Source of the DNA: an uncultured Archangium sp.
GTDB taxonomy: Bacteria; Myxococcota; Myxococcia; Myxococcales; Myxococcaceae
Direction of reading: 5' to 3'
Length of the DNA stretch: 9,237 bases
Assembly: GCA_937875615.1 (NCBI GenBank)
Contig: CALNBU010000491.1
Coordinates: 1 to 9,237 of the forward strand
Within the stretch, counting starts at the first letter, position 1, and each line of letters starts with the position of its first letter. Below are positions 6,007 to 9,237 of this stretch, one piece after another. The translations under genes were made by a program, and so were the position numbers. The notes beneath the pieces were generated by a model that saw only the letters and a program-made list of their open reading frames with translations, searched no databases and was not told the DNA's origin.

Positions 6007-7160
6007 GGCACGAAGCTGCGCTGGTAGTCGGCGTCTTCGAGGGCCGCGGCGGCCGGGGTGGGCACCAGCGGGAGGAAGCAGTCGAGCATCACCGCCAGCT
6101 CGCTGGTGTCCCTGGTGCCAATGCTGGCCTCGTAGGCGCCGGGGTGCGGCCCGTGGGGGATGCCCGCCGGGTGGTAGCTCATGGAGCCGGGCGAGACGCC
6201 GCGGCGGCTGGTGAAGTTGCCCTTGCAGTAGAAGATGAACTCGTCGACGTCGACCGACGAGTGCGGGTACGGACAGGGGATGGCCTCGGGGTGGAAGTCG
6301 GTGGGCCGCGGCACGAAGCTGCACACCAGCGCGCCGCGCGCGGCGAAGGTGCCGTGCCAGGTGGGCGGGAGATGCGTGAGGCCCACGCGCGGCTGGAAGT
6401 CGAGGATGTTGAAGACCCAGGGGTAGACGCTGCCGTCCCAGCCCACCACGTCGAGCGGAGACTCCTTCTGGGTGAAGCCGTGGAAGACGTCGGCGCGCTT
6501 CACCACCGTCTCGCGCAGGCCCTCGTCGAGGGGGCCCACGAAGGTGGGCGTCTTGAAGTCGCGGTGGCAGTAGGGCGCGTCCATGCGCAGCTGGCCCACC
6601 TGGTTGCGCCACTGCTTCGGCACGAAGAGGCCGCCGCGGCACTCGATGTTGAGCCACCACTGCGGCCCCGCGGAGGGGATGAAGCGGTGGAGGATGCCCC
6701 GGGGGAGGAAGACGTAGTCGCCCTCGCCGAAGGTCAGGTCGCCCAGCAGGGTGCGCACCGTGCCGCCGCCCTGGTGCACGTAGAAGAGGTCGTCTCCGTC
6801 GGCGTTGCTGAAGTACGCGGCGTCCTCCGCGCCCGGCTTGACGATGCTCAGGGTGACGTCGGCGTTGAACAGCATCGGGACCCGCGCGTCGAGCGGGCTC
6901 TTCTTCGTGGCCTCGAGGTTCTGCGAGAGGAAGTGGCGCTTGCGCAGGCCGGGCAGCCCGGCGGCCTCGCGCCCCGACCACCCGTGGGTGGTGTCGATGC
7001 CCAGCTGCCGGTGCGGCGCGTGCCGGTGGTAGGCGATGGTGTAGGGCGCGTCGAAGCCTTCCTGGGTGATGCAGTGCTCGAAGTGCAGGTGCCCGGCGGC
7101 GTCGCGCAGCTGCAGGTGGTGCTTCTTCGGGACCAGGCCGTGGACGAGGCGCTCAATCAT
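6003..7160 (-). CDS. hmgA: homogentisate 1,2-dioxygenase
   Basis: This is an iron-dependent ring-cleaving dioxygenase that turns homogentisate into maleylacetoacetate in tyrosine/phenylalanine breakdown; it is cytoplasmic. Two cupin halves are visible. The first has GDLTFGEGDYVFLPRGILHR (140-159). The second has the iron ligands H300 (PYPHSS), E307 (DEF) and H336 (PHGPH), with H330 (YHPAG) as the conserved second His. The 385 residues make it shorter than the human enzyme (445), as in a bacterial branch of the family. The H-to-E spacing is 7 rather than the 6 of the human protein. The start fits the family, but no Shine-Dalgarno is seen. It lies 65 nt downstream of thymidylate kinase on the same strand. 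No other tyrosine-catabolic gene is in the window, so the substrate rests on family membership alone. Confidence 0.9.
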   Translation of the reverse strand: MIERLVHGLVPKKHHLQLRDAAGHLHFEHCITQEGFDAPYTIAYHRHAPHRQLGIDTTHGWSGREAAGLPGLRKRHFLSQNLEATKKSPLDARVPMLFNADVTLSIVKPGAEDAAYFSNADGDDLFYVHQGGGTVRTLLGDLTFGEGDYVFLPRGILHRFIPSAGPQWWLNIECRGGLFVPKQWRNQVGQLRMDAPYCHRDFKTPTFVGPLDEGLRETVVKRADVFHGFTQKESPLDVVGWDGSVYPWVFNILDFQPRVGLTHLPPTWHGTFAARGALVCSFVPRPTDFHPEAIPCPYPHSSVDVDEFIFYCKGNFTSRRGVSPGSMSYHPAGIPHGPHPGAYEASIGTRDTSELAVMLDCFLPLVPTPAAAALEDADYQRSFVP

Positions 7161-7225
7161 GGCCCGCGCTTAGCACCACTGGCTCCGGGAGGCGCTGCCC
7201 GCGCGGCCACGCCTTCGTCGGCGCG

Positions 7226-7852
7226 TCAGGTCGGCAGGTGGTGCGCCGCCCAGGCGCGCAGCGGGCCGCTCAGCAGCGTCTCCAGCACCCGGGAAAAGAC
7301 AGCCGCTTCGTCGCCCTCGCCGTCGAGGACCACCACGTGCGGCTCGCTGGCCAGCGCGAGGAAGCGCTCCCGCACCGCGGTGAGCTGCGCGAGCGACTCG
7401 AAGAGGTCCTGGCCCTCGCCGCGGGCGGCGATGCGCTCCAGCGCCCGGCGGGGAGGCACGTCGACCAGCACCACCAGGTCGGGCCGGGGCGCGAAGGCCC
7501 GGTTCCGCTGGAGCAGCGCCGAGGGGTCCAGCCCGCGCGCGCCCTGGTAGGCCACCGTGGAGTAGTAGTAGCGGTCCACCACCACCACCGCGCCGCGGGC
7601 CAGCGCCGGAGCCAGCTCCGAGGCCACGTGCTCGCGCCGGTCCTCGAGGAAGGCGTGCAGCTCGTCTTCGGGCGAGAGGCGCTCGGTGAAGCGCGCCTCC
7701 CGAATCTTCCGTCCCCAGGGGCCATCGGTGGGCTCGCGCGTCAGCAGCACGTCGGCGCCGCGGTCGCGGAGCCACTGCGTGAAGCGGCGCGCCTGGGTCG
7801 ACTTGCCGGAGCCGTCGATGCCCTCGAAGGCGATGAGGACGCCGGCGCTCAC
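7226..7852 (-). CDS. tmk: thymidylate kinase (dTMP kinase)
   Basis: This enzyme phosphorylates dTMP to dTDP with ATP, an essential step in dTTP synthesis; it is cytoplasmic. The 208 residues (E. coli about 213) show the P-loop in FEGIDGSGKST (9-19), the TREP motif (38-41), DRYYYST (93-99), and a LID-like region with R and D residues (ARGEGQDLFE). The start is GTG at 7852, overlapping the TGA of isocitrate dehydrogenase (GTGA, 7849-7852). No Shine-Dalgarno is visible, so translation is probably coupled to the upstream gene. The frame is open much further upstream (to 9205), but that stretch is an off-frame reading of the dehydrogenase gene and is not part of this protein. It is intact. Confidence 0.95.
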   Translation of the reverse strand: MSAGVLIAFEGIDGSGKSTQARRFTQWLRDRGADVLLTREPTDGPWGRKIREARFTERLSPEDELHAFLEDRREHVASELAPALARGAVVVVDRYYYSTVAYQGARGLDPSALLQRNRAFAPRPDLVVLVDVPPRRALERIAARGEGQDLFESLAQLTAVRERFLALASEPHVVVLDGEGDEAAVFSRVLETLLSGPLRAWAAHHLPT

Positions 7853-8847
7853 GCCAGGGCGTGGATGACGGCCTGGGTGAACTCGGCGGTGGAGGCGGTG
7901 CCGCCGAGGTCGCCGGTCTTCACCTTGCCCTCGGTGTAGACCTTCCACAGCGCCTTCTCGAGGCGGCGCGCGTGCTCGGTGAAGTTCATCCAGTCGAGCA
8001 TCATCACGCTCGAGAGCAGCAGCGCGGTGGGGTTGGCCTTGCCCTGGCCGGCGATGTCGGGGGCGGTGCCGTGCACGGCCTCGAAGACCGCCACGTCGTG
8101 GCCGATGTTGGCGCCGGGCACCACGCCCAGGCCGCCCACCAGCCCGCTGCAGAGGTCGGAGACGATGTCGCCGTAGAGGTTCTCCATCACCATCACGTCG
8201 TACTTCTCGGGGTTGCGCACCAGCTGCATGCACAGGTTGTCGACGATGACGTCCTCGGACTGAATCTGCGGAAACTCGCGGGCCACGCGGCGGAAGCAGT
8301 CGAGGAACAGGCCGTCGGACAGCTTCATGATGTTGGCCTTGTGCACCGCGCTGACCTTCTTGCGCCCGTGCTTCACCGCGTACTCGAAGGCGAAGCGGCA
8401 GATGCGGGTGCTGGCCTTCTCGGTGATGATTTTGAGCGACTCCACCACGCCCGGCACCACCACGTGCTCGATGCCCGCGTAGAGGTCTTCGGTGTTCTCG
8501 CGCACCACCACCAGGTCGATGTCCTCGTAGCGCGTCTTCACGCCGGGCAGCGACTTCACCGGCCGCAGCGAGGCGTAGAGGTCGAGGCGCTTGCGCAGGC
8601 CCACGTTGGCCGAGCTCTGGCCGGTGCCCACGCCGGTGGCGGTGGGGCCCTTGAGGCCGCAGCCGCTCTTGAGCACCGCCTCCACCGTCTCGTCGGGGAG
8701 GTTGGTGCCGTAGCGGGTGGCCGCATCCTTGTGCTCGAACTCCAGCGGCGCGCGGGCGGCTTCGAGAATCTTGCGCGTGGCGTCGACCACCTCGGGGCCG
8801 ATGCCGTCGCCGTTGATGAGCGTCACTTTCCGTACGGGAGTCGTCAT
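7849..8847 (-). CDS. isocitrate dehydrogenase, NAD-type
   Basis: This enzyme oxidatively decarboxylates isocitrate to 2-oxoglutarate in the TCA cycle. The 332 residues belong to the isocitrate/isopropylmalate dehydrogenase family and most resemble the mitochondrial NAD-linked (IDH3) type. Visible are NGDGIGPEV (12-20), the substrate loop SSANVGLRKRLDLYASLRP (78-96), RENTEDLYAGIEH (116-128), AVHKANIMKLSDG (167-179), VDNLC (202-206), the metal-binding YGDIVSD (225-231), and HGTAPDIAG (259-267). The Asp at 263 replaces the Lys of NADP enzymes such as E. coli Icd and points to NAD. RENTEDLYAGIEH argues against isopropylmalate dehydrogenase. It is the first gene of a tight minus-strand block; thymidylate kinase overlaps its stop by 4 nt. 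A homoisocitrate-type activity cannot be excluded. Confidence 0.9.
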   Translation of the reverse strand: MTTPVRKVTLINGDGIGPEVVDATRKILEAARAPLEFEHKDAATRYGTNLPDETVEAVLKSGCGLKGPTATGVGTGQSSANVGLRKRLDLYASLRPVKSLPGVKTRYEDIDLVVVRENTEDLYAGIEHVVVPGVVESLKIITEKASTRICRFAFEYAVKHGRKKVSAVHKANIMKLSDGLFLDCFRRVAREFPQIQSEDVIVDNLCMQLVRNPEKYDVMVMENLYGDIVSDLCSGLVGGLGVVPGANIGHDVAVFEAVHGTAPDIAGQGKANPTALLLSSVMMLDWMNFTEHARRLEKALWKVYTEGKVKTGDLGGTASTAEFTQAVIHALA

Positions 8848-8862
8848 GCGGCTTCACTAAGG

Positions 8863-8940
8863 GCTTCTGCCCCGAGTTGCGAGCCAGAACGGCGTCCCGC
8901 GAGGTCTTCCGTGCCAAGGTTTCTGAAAGCTGGCAGAAGC
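8863..8940. repeat. 9-bp inverted repeat in divergent leader
   Basis: GCTTCTGCC (8863-8871) and GGCAGAAGC (8932-8940) are exact reverse complements 60 nt apart. As a result the same GGCAGAAGC stands 15 nt before the ATG of isocitrate dehydrogenase on the minus strand and 10 nt before the plus-strand ATG at 8951. It could be a shared regulatory or ribosome-binding element, or chance in GC-rich DNA. Confidence 0.35.
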
Positions 8941-8950
8941 GCGCGTCGCC

Positions 8951-9028
8951 ATGTCCGAGGCTCCGCCCAGTGTGTCGCTGCGCCCCGGGCGCCTCGACCT
9001 GCTGGCCTTCGTCGCGCTCGCCGCCTGC
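8951..9028 (+). CDS. 5' end of a plus-strand gene, apparently cut off
   Basis: An ATG at 8951, after an in-frame TGA at 8924, opens a plus-strand reading of MSEAPPSVSLRPGR followed by a hydrophobic run (LDLLAFVALAAC). This looks like the N-terminus of an exported or membrane protein. In this stretch 24 of 26 third codon positions are G/C. From about 9000-9030 onward the open frame continues to the window end, but it becomes the antisense of a recognisable synthase gene on the minus strand, so it is probably not coding there. I cannot name the gene. The start could also be spurious, because part of the hydrophobic run may itself be antisense of the synthase. Confidence 0.35.
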
Positions 9029-9237
9029 GTACATGCACACGGGCAGCTCGTGCGCCGCAGAACTCAGGTCCACCCCATCGACGCGCAGCGGCTGCGGGCC
9101 GCGGGCTTCGCGCTCCAGCAGCACCGCGCCCGCGCCGTCGGACAGCATCCAGCGCAGGAAGTCCTTGTCGAAGGCGATCTCGGGCTGGGCTTCCAGCTGC
9201 GCCACGCGGTGTTCGATCTCGGGGGCGAAGTTTGCGC
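8980..9237 (-). pseudogene. beta-ketoacyl-ACP synthase III-like fragment, truncated
   Basis: The minus frame entering from the window edge reads NFAPEIEHRV, then PEIAFDKDFLRWMLSDGAGA and ELPVCMYAGG. This pattern is that of the middle of a myxobacterial beta-ketoacyl-ACP synthase III (FabH/thiolase fold) protein, where LSDGAGA is the conserved post-catalytic-Cys core. In this fold a further 100 or more residues should follow, holding the active-site His and Asn. Instead, past about 8980-9020 the frame shows no family pattern: codon bias decays, and the frame then runs off-phase into the isocitrate dehydrogenase gene. The N-terminal part lies outside the window. The break may be a true rearrangement (pseudogene) or an assembly chimera. 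The family call rests on remembered motifs. Confidence 0.6.

Noticed and set aside
7161..7225. A possible terminator between tmk and hmgA
   Set aside because: Only very short complementary GC runs are present, with no usable loop and no U-tract.
6144..7550. A 468-codon plus-strand frame opposite hmgA and tmk
   Set aside because: It spans two well-supported genes on the other strand and shows no recognisable motif.
8848..8950. A sigma54-like TTGGCAC on the minus strand in the icd leader
   Set aside because: The required GC at the -12 position, ten bases after the -24 GG, is absent.
7226..9205. A single 659-codon minus frame joining the synthase fragment to thymidylate kinase
   Set aside because: Its middle part is an off-phase reading of isocitrate dehydrogenase. 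Only the two ends are real protein sequence, and they belong to unrelated genes, so it is not a fusion protein.
1..9237. CRISPR array, tRNA, insertion sequence or tandem repeat array
   Set aside because: No regularly spaced direct repeats, cloverleaf-like segments, transposase motifs or terminal inverted repeats were seen on either strand.

Overview
The window is very GC-rich and its coding regions have strongly G/C-ending codons. It encodes two divergent members of DUF2378 (TIGR02265), a paralogous family that I know as essentially restricted to myxobacteria, together with a Cys-rich lipoprotein of a kind common there. It most likely comes from a Myxococcota chromosome, probably Cystobacterineae-like. 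It looks like ordinary chromosome: there are no tRNAs, rRNAs, insertion sequences, CRISPR arrays or phage genes.

Layout. (1) Minus strand, 1-1063: the front half of a Cys-rich lipoprotein gene, cut by the window edge, preceded by DUF2378 copy 1. (2) Plus strand, 1083-3540: a DinG/XPD-type iron-sulfur helicase followed 10 nt later by RNase HI. Both families act on RNA:DNA hybrids, so this pair reads as an R-loop/genome-maintenance unit. (3) Minus strand, 3604-4419: an Ala-rich lipoprotein ending in what looks like a degenerate OmpA-like domain. Divergent from it is a secreted or lipid-anchored endonuclease/exonuclease/phosphatase (EEP) family enzyme at 4540-5454. (4) Minus strand, 5458-8847: a tight block transcribed in the order NAD-type isocitrate dehydrogenase, thymidylate kinase, homogentisate 1,2-dioxygenase, DUF2378 copy 2. 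The first and last pairs overlap by 4 nt (GTGA and ATGA), and neither downstream gene has a clear Shine-Dalgarno of its own, which suggests translational coupling. (5) 8848-9237: a divergent leader, then a problematic end. A plus-strand N-terminus starts at 8951, but the DNA soon becomes the antisense of a beta-ketoacyl-ACP synthase III gene. That gene is broken off before its catalytic C-terminal half. This is either a real rearrangement or an assembly chimera.

I do not see a clear undescribed system. The points most worth following are the strand switch near 8980-9030, the coupling of a DUF2378 gene of unknown function to an aromatic-ring dioxygenase, and the degenerate OmpA-type lipoprotein. 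The gene packing is unusually tight: divergent starts 19 nt apart and convergent stops 3 nt apart.
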